DNA of 64,000 bases from Rhizoctonia solani (taxonomy: Eukaryota > Basidiomycota > Agaricomycetes > Cantharellales > Ceratobasidiaceae). The stretch spans positions 620,001 through 684,000 of the forward strand of contig NC_057381.1 of NCBI RefSeq assembly GCF_016906535.1, read 5' to 3'. Below the pieces are notes generated by a model that saw only the letters and a list, made by a program, of their open reading frames with translations, was not told the origin of the DNA and did no database searches. Positions 26,740 to 38,166 of this stretch are shown here, in pieces. A program made the translations under genes and the position numbers. Each line of letters opens with the position of its first letter. Within the stretch, counting starts at the first letter, position 1.

Positions 26740-27762
26740 TTTGATTATATGTGCCGTGAGTCGATCAGGTCCCCTTGCAATTGTCGCAGTGTTAGGATAT
26801 CTGGCGATCACAGATCCCATGGCCCCCTCCCTAAAGGTAATCACGTGCTTTGGCGGGTTTAATTTATAATAAGTGGCTAACCCCTCGAAGTAAACTCGTA
26901 GTGGAAGAGAAATAAAAGATTGCATTTTTGCAATGATGCTCGTGGAAACAGCATTCCTATACTTTTGCAATCTGCTATACTTGAACTCTTGTCCCTAATA
27001 CCTAGCTCTCATCTACCCACGATGTTTGGTATGTCTGCAGGTGCGTTGATCTTGGTTGTATTTGTGTGCCAGGGCATGGATGCTCTGAATGGGAGCGACG
27101 GAAACAGCATTCCTATACTTTTGCAATCTGCTATACTTGAACTCTTGTCCCTAATACCTAGCTCATCTCTACCCACGATGTTTGGTATGTCTGCAGGTGC
27201 GTTGATCTTGGTTGTATTTGTGTGCCAGGGCATGGATGCTCTGAATGGGAGCGACCGCATATGTACTAGACCAGTTTCCCGAATCATAAAAGGTGTCTAC
27301 TTAGGTTACGAGCTTGATCATAAACTCCAAGTTGTCCCAAAGAGTCGCGACATGAAAGTGTCAGAATGTCGTGGCTTCTACGGTATTCTACTTTCAAGAT
27401 CAAATAGATTCCTTTTTACCAAGTTCAGTTTGGTACGACAAGTATTGTTTAGCTTTTTATGCGATCGTTTGATTGCTATGATCATTTTCCCGATCACCTT
27501 TTCAAGTACGAGTACGAGGGTAGAGTGATGAAAAGAGAGGCCGAATTCTTCCCGTCAGACAGACCATGGCATAGTATAAAACCCAAGCCAAAATAGCCAC
27601 TTGAAAGATAAGCGCATACTCACCCAGCTTCTATCAACTGTCTATTTAAATCCGTTATTTTGAATCAGACAAGGAATCAGGCGCTTGCCAGTAAATATAT
27701 TGAGTGGCGACTTTGTTCTTTGTGATTGCGCATTCATTATATAATACAGATAAAACTCCAAT
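26740..27762. other. Upstream region of NACHT-WD40 gene
   Basis: Dominated by the 156-bp tandem duplication listed separately. A minus-strand frame crosses both copies and so repeats a peptide of about 52 residues, but nothing links it to a known protein. Confidence 0.5.
26944..27255. repeat. 156-bp tandem duplication upstream of NACHT-WD40
   Basis: Two adjacent copies, 26944-27099 and 27100-27255, beginning ggaaacagcattcctatact and ending tgaatgggagcgac. The only difference seen is a shuffled tct in the middle (ctctcatctaccc versus ctcatctctaccc). The unit length, 156, is a multiple of three. Confidence 0.9.
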
Positions 27763-28473
27763 TCAAAATGCCAACGCAGCATACCTGATCGTAGGACCAA
27801 TAAGCAACCCAACAAAATGCGATAAATCAACTCACCCAGCCAGTAAAGCAACTCCACCCAACGGCGTAACAGGACCCAAAAACTTGAACCTGATCCATCA
27901 TCAATATTGGCATCCGCATAAGAAAGTACAAAGCTGTACCTATCGCGGTTCAAAACCAGTGCATAAATCGATCCTGAGAACAAGGCAGCTCCAAGTGCGA
28001 TTGAGGGACCTGCGACTCGGTGAGTCGAGAACTTGGGGTGAAGGGACACAGCCATTAGTGCTACGCCATTGACTATCTGTGGGCAGGTGACATATGTCAG
28101 AGTCAGTCTGGGGCGTTGAGGCAGGATAAATGAATGAACTTGCCGCGTAGTGAGCAGCTGTTTTCCACGAATCGATTTGTGCCGGGAGGATACCGGGGCG
28201 TTTAGAAAGCCCATGAGCGCCGAACGCTCCAGTGGCGATCCCAATGAAGGCTATTCAACAGCGGATCAGATTTAGTTATCTCGTTTTCTTTCTCGATTAG
28301 GAGAGAAAGGCTGGACCCCTCCTTTTCACGAACACTGGAGTTGGGGGAAAAAGCGGGGGTAGTGTATCGATGATGCGTAGATTGACTTACTATAAATCGC
28401 GCCGGTGCGCCATAGAAAGGCGGGCGTAGCTAAAATCTAGAAGTACAGTGAACAGCATTAACGACTTGGTCAT
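27763..28473 (-). CDS. TMEM256/DUF423 family membrane protein
   Basis: Small integral membrane protein of the TMEM256/DUF423 (bacterial YgdD) family. Spliced exons read ATPAFLWRTGAIY, then TFIGIATGAFGAHGLSKRPG, ILPAQIDSWKTAAHYA, IVNGVALMAVSLHPKFSTHR, LGAALFSGSIYALVLNRDR, and finally FKFLGPVTPLGGVALLAG plus YAALAF before the stop at 27763. The GAFGAHGL motif and the PLGG segment near the last helix are family signatures, and four hydrophobic helices fit. The biochemical function of the family is unknown. Two introns are typical GT-AG and one is GC-AG (listed separately). The ATG at 28473 (MTKSLMLFTVLL) is the nearest start but is out of frame with exon 1, so the first exon is uncertain or carries an indel. 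Confidence 0.8.
28077..28143 (-). other. GC-AG intron in the TMEM256-family gene
   Basis: The exon ends AHYA (CACTACGCG) and the intron starts GCAAGT and ends CCCACAG. Only this splice keeps the frame into IVNGVALMAV. GCAAGT is the classic non-canonical donor. Length 67 nt. Confidence 0.8.
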
Positions 28474-28851
28474 GCACGGAGCCTTGACGTTTTGCTCACG
28501 GTCATTATTCTTGGTGGTCGAGACTCTGGGTGATGGGTGTCATGTGATCATGCCCAAATTAAGCGTTTGATTGGCTCGCCGCTCAGCACACAACGTGCTC
28601 ATCACCGGACTAAATCGGGTATCACAACGATATTACAATAATCCAAACAATTTGATTCAATCTTCAGCAACAGGATGGCATACTTAGGGAAAGCTGATAC
28701 ATAGGAAAGGAAGAGCTTGTATAAAGAAGAGTAATTGCATAAACGAATTGGACAAAAGCTTGGTGCACGGGTGCCCACAACAATATCGAGCCTCGAGTTG
28801 AGATCGAACCAACATAAGACTATTCGTTGTCTAGCCGTAGCCATGCGTCTG
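28474..28851. other. Intergenic
   Basis: Short flank between two minus-strand genes. Nothing recognised. Confidence 0.4.
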
Positions 28852-29363
28852 TTAGACTTGAGTAGCGATCGTAGTCCTGAGAGCGACATCATCACCGATC
28901 GCTGGATTCGCGGTTTCAGGTTCATCGAAATCGATGGAGGGTTCCTCGGAGTTGTCCCCACTAATCCTTCCACCACTCAGAGCACCTGCATTATTCGTCC
29001 CAATGGCGATCAGCGTAGCAAGGGGAAGAACCAGCGAGTAAAGCCAAGCACCCGTCTCTCTGTTATTATCATTCGCCACGGGCGCTTGCGCTTGCTCTGG
29101 CTGATCATGGATTACATCATTATTAATATCTTCATTAACGGAAGCTTTTATTAGCATCGCGTAAGATAGAACCTGTTCGAGGACATACCTTGCAAGGCGT
29201 CCAAGATGATCTGTGGCGGCGGATCACCACCCTCATTTGCACCTCTGAGTCATCCATAGTTAGTATGAGGAACAACAGGAACGGACGATGATCAATCCAC
29301 TCACTGATTGACACGATCTGCGCCCACAGCTCCAGAGCCAAATAGGCTTTTTAATAGAGACAT
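28852..29363 (-). CDS. Small one-helix hypothetical protein
   Basis: A three-exon reading gives a coherent small protein of about 140 residues. It starts MSLLKSLFGSGAVGADRVNQ (ATG at 29363), continues GANEGGDPPPQIILDALQ after a 60-nt intron, and then ASVNEDINNDVIHDQPEQAQ after a second intron (29.16-29.20 kb). One predicted membrane helix (GAWLYSLVLPLATLIAIG) is followed by an acidic tail ending TTIATQV at the stop. Both introns are GT-AG. I do not recognise a family. The length and single helix are compatible with a tail-proximal anchored organelle protein, which is inference only. Confidence 0.55.
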
Positions 29364-31546
29364 TGACTTGCTTTGCAAATATGGTAAACTTTCTCTTATT
29401 CCTCCTCAGATGGCGAATATCTGGGCAACCATCCATGATCGTTTAGTTACGATATCATACACAAATCAGAAGTCTTACGTACCGTGTACCAGTTGAGTGA
29501 ACTCCTAAAGCTCTGAGACATAAGATGTTTCCAGACACCAAAACCAGACGCCGAGCTGAACTCGAGACGAGCTTTCTGGACGTTGGATAGATAGATGAAA
29601 ATGTGATTGTGGCAACGAGAACCTTGGTCAACACTTGACAAAATAAATGTATCGAGGATGGATAGGGACGTGAGAAATTGGGGTCAAAGTGGCAGTCGCG
29701 AGTGGGGATAATGTCCAGCATAGGAATCGGTCCGCTTTTTATACTGGGCCCTCCTGTTCCTGTCATGTGGGAGGCCGGTGCTATACAGCACGTCCGGCGT
29801 CGGAAAGCCCGATCGAGAGTCGGAAACCTCGAGGCATGCCTATCCAGGATATCATCGCCGATTCTAACGCGATTGACTAGATTAGGACCAAGAAAACTGT
29901 CGACGATGACCGTGGGTAGATAAATTTCAAACAAGGCTGCGCATATAAACAATGGCTTCGAATGCGCTCGGCAAGTCATCGAATCGCCGGGTGGACACGG
30001 TAAATCGCTCATGCATGATTTGCCAGCCAGCGAGCTGACCGGGTCAGGAGGTCCGTGTTCCGTGAGGCAATGAAGAAATGTGCATATATGGGTGTGATAG
30101 GTATCTGAGAGTGGTTGCAGCGCCCATGACGAGGAAGTTTTGGTAGAAAATGACTTGGGCGTCTTCCGGTCCGATTTCGGCTCCACTCGGCCCAATGTGA
30201 AAGGCCGGAGTACCGGAACAACGGGCTGAAGAGGTGGGTTGTTGACTCCCGGGTTAATTCCTTTAAATTTGATTATAGTTATTCAAACTACGTGGCTCGT
30301 CCAGTATACTGGCTTGTCAATCAAATACCTACCCTACTACGTATGAGCCAGCGATCCGGCGCGGCACTTGGCGAAGTTGCGTAGTATGATGCCCTTAGCC
30401 ACCCGCGATCAACGGCTACTACGCAACTGTTACTGGTATTGCTCTTCAGGGGTTCGAAAATGGAGCGATGAACGAAAAAAAGGACAATGGAATGGCATTG
30501 CATGCATACGAAAGTGTACCATTGAGTACCATTGTCTGTCATACATGATGAATCGACCGAGCTTCAAAGAAGTAAGTAAATAAAGACTATATTGATTGGC
30601 AGATTTAGTCAATTAGGAAGCTAGCATGTAGTCATTCGGAATCCAGCTGATATTATGTTGGTCTCTATTCGATGGTGTTAGATAGTTAGCGGATGAATTG
30701 ACATTGAATGGAATGGAATAGAAGCCAAATCGAGATTCAGCATATAGGTTAAAAATCGGTGTAAATCTTTCCAGCAGATAGAAACGTCTGATCGTGTATC
30801 ATTAGTACTCCACTTGAACTTCCTGCTTCGCTCGGCAGACCGTTACCCAGGTTCGCGCGTCATGCGTTTGCATCATATTTTGTAGTTCCCTGTACAAGTG
30901 AACTAGCTCAACAGACTTGATGTCTTTCCCATAGCTATGGGTCTGGTCATCGGATTCGTTTCTACAGACTATAGCTACAGGAAATCATGATCGCTACTTT
31001 GGGATTCAAGCAACGAATTTTTATTCTGAAATTACTCTTGATATACGGAGCCATAGTGTTTGAGACCTGTAGAGATACATGGAGAGGGACGACTCATAAC
31101 TCCAATTCTCAAAGAACTTTCAAATCTAGATTCTGTCTGTCGAGGGAATGGGTTTTGATTATGCGTATACAAAATGGTTTTGCCAAACTGGGTGTTCCCG
31201 TTATGTGGCAAAACACTACTGCGCACTCTCTGCATACGTTTGTTGTGTGATTCATTCCTACATTTACATCTAAGTATAGATCGATCATAAGTGCATAGTA
31301 AAGTTCAAATTTACGCCCACATAGGGCACGGGGTTCACATATGGCGCTCTGAGATTCGAAAAGTTGGCGTTGAGAAATTCGCTAGGGTCTTCTTTTATTT
31401 ATCTACGGATGATGATTTAGCTTGAAACAATTTGCGGAACGAGAAAGAATGATTATCTGACTTGGTAAGTCAGCTCCAGAAGGAGCTTGTCGTTCCATGT
31501 ATATAGTCTATAACTACCATGAGATCAAAAAGGTCGACAGACCAGT
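29364..31546. other. Gene-poor stretch of 2.2 kb
   Basis: No gene is supported. A minus-strand frame of 246 codons spans 29455-30195, but it lacks an ATG start, has Cys/His/Ser-rich random-like composition and no motif. The remainder is AT-rich with short frames only. Confidence 0.45.
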
Positions 31547-32092
31547 TTAATCGAACCACTCACGCGAATCTACAAAAGTCGCGGGTGACTCATGAGCAGT
31601 AGGCCACATCGCCCTTTTACCCGTTTGATTCAAATCAACATCGATGGGCTCCTCGATATGCTTTCGACACCCTTGATGGGTTGTGGAGAGTGAGTGAATG
31701 GTAGGGAAGTTGACCTTCATGTATGATTGATCCAGACCCACGAAGGAGGTTGGTTGCCAGTGAGGAGTACATATAATCTCCTGTATGTCTATAGATTCAC
31801 TTTTGTATTTGCTCCTCAGTGTTAATCCAGTATGCGCAAGGTCATGGTTAAGTGAAATTGGTGGTGGCAATCGAGCTGCAGGATTAGAGATTGAATCTTC
31901 TGGTGGTTCTCGATCTGGTGAATGTTCTCGAGGACTTTCAGGCTCTGAGTTGCTAATAACATCTGTCAATCCCCAGAGAGACTTGAATAACGAGGACGGC
32001 ATGCTAGCAGTTGGAGAACAAAGAGCTTCGGAGAGAGCTTCGACCACTCTTAAGTTCTCCTTGACCTATAGCAGCTCCTCAGGGCCTCCCAT
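31547..32092 (-). CDS. Doubtful disordered hypothetical protein
   Basis: A minus-strand frame of about 170 codons closes at 31547 with the peptide SPATFVDSREWFD. It contains VKENLRVVEALSEALCSPTA, then Ser/Pro/Glu-rich sequence (NSEPESPREHSPDREPPEDS). An ATG at 32092 in the same frame gives MGGPEELL, followed directly by an in-frame TAG before VKENL, so either that region is spliced or the frame is broken. The composition is more protein-like than chance (acidic, Ser/Pro-rich), but there is no domain and I do not recognise it. Confidence 0.35.
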
Positions 32093-33320
32093 ACTGATGA
32101 AACATATCGCCTTATAAATACGGGTATGTCACGGGGCTCCAACCATAGGATACAGTGACAGTGAAACTAACTTGAATCTCGTTCGAGTTTGAAGCTAAAA
32201 GTAGCTGTTTTAGCGTGGGTACCCCCAAAGATAAAGTGCAGAAATGAATTCGTCCATTATCTCAAACACGAGAGGGATGAATGGGTCGGAACACAAACCT
32301 AGCTTATTAGAAGCGGTCGAAACACACCGTTTCCGAGGTTGCAGAAGGCGTGATGATGGATTTAGTGATTAAAACCATATCATGGGATGCTAAGTGATAA
32401 AAGAAAGGATTATGTGGATAATATCCGTGAAGGGGATGTGGAGGGAGAGGGGAGTTATATCAATGGATATCAGATGTATATGATTAGCCCTTGAGATATA
32501 TCTTCCCTAGTTGTCCGGTGCCACAACCGAGTTCCGACAAGATTTGTGTGTAGATCGAAGTCCCTGGGTGCCACGCTACGTATAATTTCTTTGTACTCAG
32601 GGGTTCAGTAGCCTATCCTGGTACCGTGTATTGGTACATGATCAGCTGGCTGCGATTTTTGAAACCACAATCCTGGCTACATAATATCCGGATGTGCATA
32701 TATTTGGTATATGCGTGTTCGCTGGCCTCGAGTTGACAACCTTCCCCGACTTCTGATGAAATACAACCGTTAGCGAGGAAAAGAAAAGATTCGGCTTCCG
32801 TACTGGGTCCAGGTGGAGCCGCACCTGATGTGCCGACACCGGCTCCCAAAGCTTTTCCTGACCTAGGTCTAGGCCTGTGCCTGTAGAGGACAAGCTCCTA
32901 AACTTGATACAGAAATGGTTAGCATATGCTCATGTCCATCGGGCATGCTTAGTGGGCGAATACCGGTAAGTTATTACCCCAACGTAGGCGGCAAATTCCT
33001 ACATAATTATGATAGCGCCTAGGATTAACGGCACCAAGAAGCAGGATTCGAGACAATCTCCTGGTCAAGCTCGAGAAACCTCTGAGGGCAATGCCAGCGT
33101 TTCCCTATTGTCTTACTATGGCCCAGCAGTATGGACACTGACCTCCTGTTTGTGTTTATCTTACCAGAGCTCTGCACTGTTTATAGAATAGGCTTGGTAG
33201 CAACGATGGCTCACACGTTTGAAACATGAGTATGCCGACGCTTAGAGAACGTTCGGAACTTCGGCCATTATGATTTCACCTCCTATGCTATGGCTCCTAA
33301 AGGCCAGATATGGTTATACA
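32093..33320. other. Intergenic, no gene seen
   Basis: About 1.2 kb without credible coding signal. Short frames at 32.6-32.9 kb lack ATG starts and motifs. Confidence 0.45.
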
Positions 33321-35376
33321 TCAGGCAACCCCGCTTCCCCCTACAGACTCAACCATCTCTGTCACCCAGCTCATGAGAATATCATCAGCCATCTTCACAC
33401 CCTGCAACCTTTCAACCACCGTCTTGAACGCTCGCACCCCTCTCTTCTCGCCTTCCAATGCCTCACCGCCCATTTCATCCTCTTCTGTGCCTCGGTCTAA
33501 CAGCCCCGGAGGGGCGGGGAATCCGAAATGGTCTTCGTCAGCCTTGGGTACACTAGCGCCGGCATGAAGGGTTGCGGGAATCGCTGCGCGCCATATCAAA
33601 CGAAGAACGAGCAAAGCTGTGAGTAGCAAGGAGGTGGTCTCGGGCGAGTGGGCTGCAGCAACTTGGTAAGCCACGGAGTTAAGTTGAGAATTTGCTTGTG
33701 GAGTTGATTCGGATGATTGAGAATTTGGTATGTGTGTGAGCACATGGGTTCCGAGGCGAGCTGGTTCGTCTGTGTGCGCACACGTTGCCCACAGGCACTG
33801 GGCAGGAGGGACTACGCCAGCGGCATTCAAGTGTTCTTCAAGATGGCGATGTAGCTCTGCTGGACTCTTGAATATCTCTGCTGTACAAGCACCTCTGTTC
33901 CAGTGGCATTTAAAGCGGTCTTGGACGGGCTGCTGTCGTCGACCGATGCCCCTAATGACGAAACGTTGAGGTGGGCCAGGGAAAACCATGGGCTGGGCCG
34001 AAGGGAAAGCTATAGTCACATTTCGGATTACGTCCGAGGCATTGAGCGGAAGGTACTGGTGTGTGTAGGGCGTAAACGTATCCCGGTAAAGTGACCATAG
34101 GGTAACTTGGGTTTGTTCTTCTTCGGGGGCCGCGACAAAGACGGTTTGCATCCTGGTATTGTGTTATACAAGCAGTACAAAAAAGGGTGGCTGAAACGAC
34201 TTACCACTGAATCGATCGACTTGGCTCTGGAATTGGTATTAATTTTTGTAGCTCTTCGAGGGATAATTGGTAGTCCTTGTGAGTAGGTGCGGGTGGATTT
34301 GCTGGTGCTGACGCTGGAGGGAGCGGTTGAGACCGGATTTCTTCACGCTGTTCGAGCCTCAAGACGGCAACCAGCAACTTGACGGCCTCCGGCATCTGGG
34401 GATTCATTAAGAAGGCTTTAGAGACAGGGGCATAGGATAAATGAACAAATAGATAATCCAGAGATGTAGTAAGCAGGGGTTTATCCTGCGTTAGCGGAAG
34501 GTATCGTAGCGCTGCATCAAGTGCTTGAGAAGACAATTCAATATGAAGAGTATTTTCAGGGACTGAAAAAATAGCAGTCAAAGTACTCAGGGAAGAAATT
34601 ATGAGTGCCCTGTCGTCTGAAGTTGCTGCGATTTCCGATATTCTAGTAACCGGTATTGATGGCTTCTCGTGCTTGCGCTTTTTCTTTCGACGCAAACTTT
34701 GACGCTTGACAGTTTCCTCGTTCGTTGGAGGAGGCAAGATCAGATGAGGACCGAGCGCTTGCAAAATATCAAGCGTGTAAACCAGGAATTCGGCGTGAGA
34801 TTCGGCAGGCTGAAGTTTGTACAACGCGTTGGAAATAAAAGTTAAAGTATAAGGATGCTGGAGGATCGGACGCATGTTGCTTTCTTCCAATGCCGAGTTT
34901 CGCAAAATCAACAGAGCCTCCAAAGCATGTGCGCGGCGCGTCCATGTTTCTTTATCTGTAGAGAATAGTTCTAGATCAGGGCTTGATGCCGTGTTGTCGA
35001 TATACCAGTCTGCGAGTGCAAAGAGCGCGTCCACGGAGCCTGGCATGTTTTGCAACGAGTATCGATTTCCCCACAGATGCGCAAGATTTCCAAGACGTGT
35101 CAAGGCCCAGCCGACTTCACCAGTAATCCCAGAGCGCATCGACAGTACCATACGATTAGATACATCATTCTCGAGGTACCATGCTGCCACGGGCATGAGA
35201 TATTGTACGCGAGCCAAAATAACAACAACAACAATAGAGCACTTACATTCGGATCCATCTACAGGTTTGGCCACGCGAGCAGCACTAGCGACTGGATTTC
35301 CTCGATGTGCTGGATAGCTGGCTTGCCTGGAGTAGCTGTAGCTTGCCTGTGCTCTAGCCACCTGGGGGGTGGACAT
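33321..35376 (-). CDS. RSC9: RSC9-like chromatin-remodelling complex subunit
   Basis: Three exons encode about 645 residues. The first, from ATG 35376, reads MSTPQVARAQASYSYSRQAS. After a 63-nt intron follows a long armadillo-like helical region (WYLENDVSNRMVLSMRSGIT, VGWALTRLGNLAHLWGNRYS, YTLTFISNALYKLQPAESHA). A second intron (34.14-34.20 kb) joins SRSIQW to MQTVFVAAPEEEQTQVTLWS. Next comes a conserved block (GPPQRFVIRGIGRR) and a C2H2-like cysteine/histidine region (FKCHWNRGACTAEIFKSPAE ... LHRHLEEHL). This matches the fungal RSC9 / ARID2-type subunit of RSC/PBAF remodelers in the nucleus, without a visible ARID. Reading frames are intact throughout. RSC9 identity rests on recalled family pattern; the exact orthology is not tested. 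Confidence 0.7.
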
Positions 35377-35525
35377 TGTTCGAAACGAAAGCAACTAGAA
35401 ATGTAACGCTGTTTTGATATGTAACATCGGATAGAGTAATCAACCGATCCGAGCGTCATATATGGGTATCGGCTTCCGCCTCCGCCTCCACATCGGCAAG
35501 TGTAGGTGGTTGATCTCCCACCACC

Positions 35526-37937
35526 ATGAGCGAGCAAGGGCAAGATGGTTCAAGACGGATGCAAAATGACGATGTTGACGATGATTATGTATAACACTCA
35601 ATTGTGTGAAATTCATCCCAGGCTGACCATGCTTGTTTACTAGGAAATTGAGTCTGGCAATGCGGCTGAGGGGGCAAACCTGCGTGATGATATTGGGATA
35701 TTAAGTGGTAGGTAACAAGCCATATTTCTATGATATCAAAATACCCATCGTACAAAAAGCCTTGTTGGCTGCGTCTTCGCGTGGTGATACACATGGAACT
35801 TATCAACTGAACGACGGGCGAATACCAATATCCGTGGGGCAATTACTCAGCTTCTTGGCTGGTAGAGGTGGAAGTGGAGGTGGCACAAGAGGTGAGCCAG
35901 GAGCCCTTCTCAAATGAGCCCTCCTCACGCATAACAGACCAAATGATCAGCTTGGAAGACGATGAAGACGATGAAGATTACATACCTGAAGATGACGACG
36001 ACGACGACGATTATGAAGATGAAGAAGACAATGAGGACTATATGGGCTGGGGCCATCGAAACTTCAACGAGGTTGGGCATTTCTTTCCAACTATAACCGA
36101 ACCACAAACCGCTGGACTCAGACTTCTGTATTCTGGGGAATTTGGTCCGCCTCCGTCGGGGTCAGTTAACAATATTGAACAAGAGGAGAACCGGCCACAG
36201 TCAAAAAGAGCTACCAGACGTGCACGACGGTCTTTGGACCCAACTCCAAAGATAGAAGTAAACCAGTACCCAGCTCATCATACCACATATCGTCTCCCCT
36301 TGACTCCGATCCGAAGCCCATTTGCACCCCATAACTATCGTATCGAGACAGCGAGAGGTCTGGTACCGAACAGCTCAGGTGCAATAGTTGCATTGTACGA
36401 TGACAAGGTCTACTCTGGGCAATTCTCCCTTGATGCGAATGTATACTATTCTTGTACACAAGGGCACGATATCTGGGTTTACGATGCGAACTCAACAGGG
36501 AACATAGTCACACATCCCCAAACAGGGCATAAAAGTCGAATGGAGGTACTGAACAGGGTCAAGGGAATTTATGGTAACTGGACAGTGACGGACTCTCACC
36601 TGAGTCCTGATAACGAGAGGTCCGTTTTCGTTTGTTTCAGCCAACATTGAAGCCACTAATTTTATATATAGGCTTATCTACTCGTCAATTTCGCCGGTCG
36701 TTCATATGACAAAACTCCACGAGCCCAATGCTCCACATGTGTCCCTCGATTTCAGCAACTCCTCTCAGGGACGAAACCGCCGTCTCCTAGGTTTCTATGA
36801 TGATTCGTTTGGAATATGGACTTGTCGGTTCAGCGCCGACGGCAAAGAGGTTGTGGCATGTGGTTCACAACAAATATTTGGTAAGCAACGCCAGCCGAAA
36901 TGTATCACTAGCTGTTCGCTGAAATGCGATCCTTAGTATGGGATTTGGCAGCACACAAACGAGTAGTGAGTGTGCCCGCACATAAACAGGACGTGAACAG
37001 CTGCTGTTGGGCGGACACAGCTTCAGGGAACGTCTTGATCAGCGGGTCGGACGACACTATGATCAAAGTCTGGTATGTCTGTTCGTTGAAATTCCATGGT
37101 AATATCTAAGTATACTGGCCCTTAGGGACCGCCGTTCCTTGTCGTCCAACCGACCTTCAGGGGTCCTCCCAGGGCATACCGAAGGTATCACAAGTGTGTC
37201 AGCCAAAGGCGACGGCCGTTACATTATATCAAACGGAAAAGACCACGCACTCAGACTTTGGGACCTGCGAATGATGCGAGAAAACGAGGACGTTACATAT
37301 GGCCGCTATGGACAGATAGGTTATGACTACCGGTATGTTTAACTATGATCCGTTGAACCACACCGTTTATTGATTGCCCTGTTAGATATGGCAACTATAG
37401 AAAACCTAGGCGGCACGCGCATCCACAAGACTGCAGCGTTATGACGTACCGTGGACACAGTGTCTTTAGAACTCTCATTCGGTGTCACTTTAGCCCCGAA
37501 GAAACCACAGGCCAAGCGTATATTTATAGCGGAAGCACTGACGGAAAGGTTTATGTACGTATTTTAACTCTATCGCTTGATTCAAATACTCAAGTGGTGT
37601 AAATGATCTCAGATCTGGTCTTTGGATGGACGAATCGTACAGACCTCGACCGTACCAGACACTTCCAATCACATTTGATCCCGTGAACCGGATTTGCCAT
37701 TACGACCACGGCCAAAGGTCTAGGCACAACGATATGATAATTCGAGACTGCAGCTGGCACCCACGTGAACCAACTCTATTGTCATGCTACTGGCACCGCG
37801 ATGAATCAAGTTCTATCGGGCGTCATGAGTGGAAATCACTTGGGAAACGTGGGCTGACACTGGAGGACGTAGTAGAGAAGGAACAACAGGAGGTAACCGA
37901 GCAATGGGCTCGCACGAACATCTTTGCGACATCCTGA
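35526..37937 (+). CDS. DCAF11/LEC14B-like WD40 protein
   Basis: WD40 protein of the LEC14B/DCAF11 family, substrate receptors of CUL4-DDB1 ubiquitin ligases (family knowledge). Exon 1 from ATG 35526 reads MSEQGQDGSRRMQNDDVDDD. Exons then give EIESGNAAEGANLRDDIGIL and, after a frame change near 35.87 kb, an extremely acidic stretch with a run of seven Asp (about 35.97-36.04 kb). WD repeats follow: GIYGNWTVTDSHLSPDNER, LLGFYDDSFGIWTCRFSADG, VWDLAAHKRVVSVPAHKQDV, LISGSDDTMIKVW, GILPGHTEGI-like block and KDHALRLWDLRMM. Next come GHSVFRTLIRCHFSPEETTG and the family-typical end RHEWKSLGKRGLTLEDVVEK. Single-base losses appear near 37644 (CC run) and 37658. Six or more GT-AG introns. It is convergent with the TBL1-like gene, 230 bp apart. 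Confidence 0.82.
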
Positions 37938-38166
37938 CGTCCTTGAGCCTGGATTTGGAGCTGCTTTGCTTGAATTGTATTCTAGTGTCATACTACGCCT
38001 GTATGTTGTATCCATTCAGTGAAAAAAGGGTGTATCGATCTATTATTCGGGTGATTGAAGCACGCCAACAAATGCGACTGGTATAAGGAGACACAATTAC
38101 ACAAGAATTTAACGAAAAGAACAATATATGAACAGTTTGTCCCAATGAATATAAATAGCTCCAGAA

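Noticed and set aside
27009..27287. Duplicated peptide frame containing PNIVGRDELGIRDK
   Set aside because: Considered as an N-terminal exon of the NACHT-WD40 gene, but no splice connection could be seen and the NLR has a better start at 26739.
29455..30195. 246-codon open frame on the minus strand
   Set aside because: No ATG start, Cys/His/Ser-rich random-looking composition, no intron logic, and it overlaps the promoter of the small one-helix gene.
31547..32092. Possible relation to FPL/CLEC16A proteins from VKENLRVVEALSEAL
   Set aside because: Only a short helical resemblance; the downstream hallmark blocks are absent.
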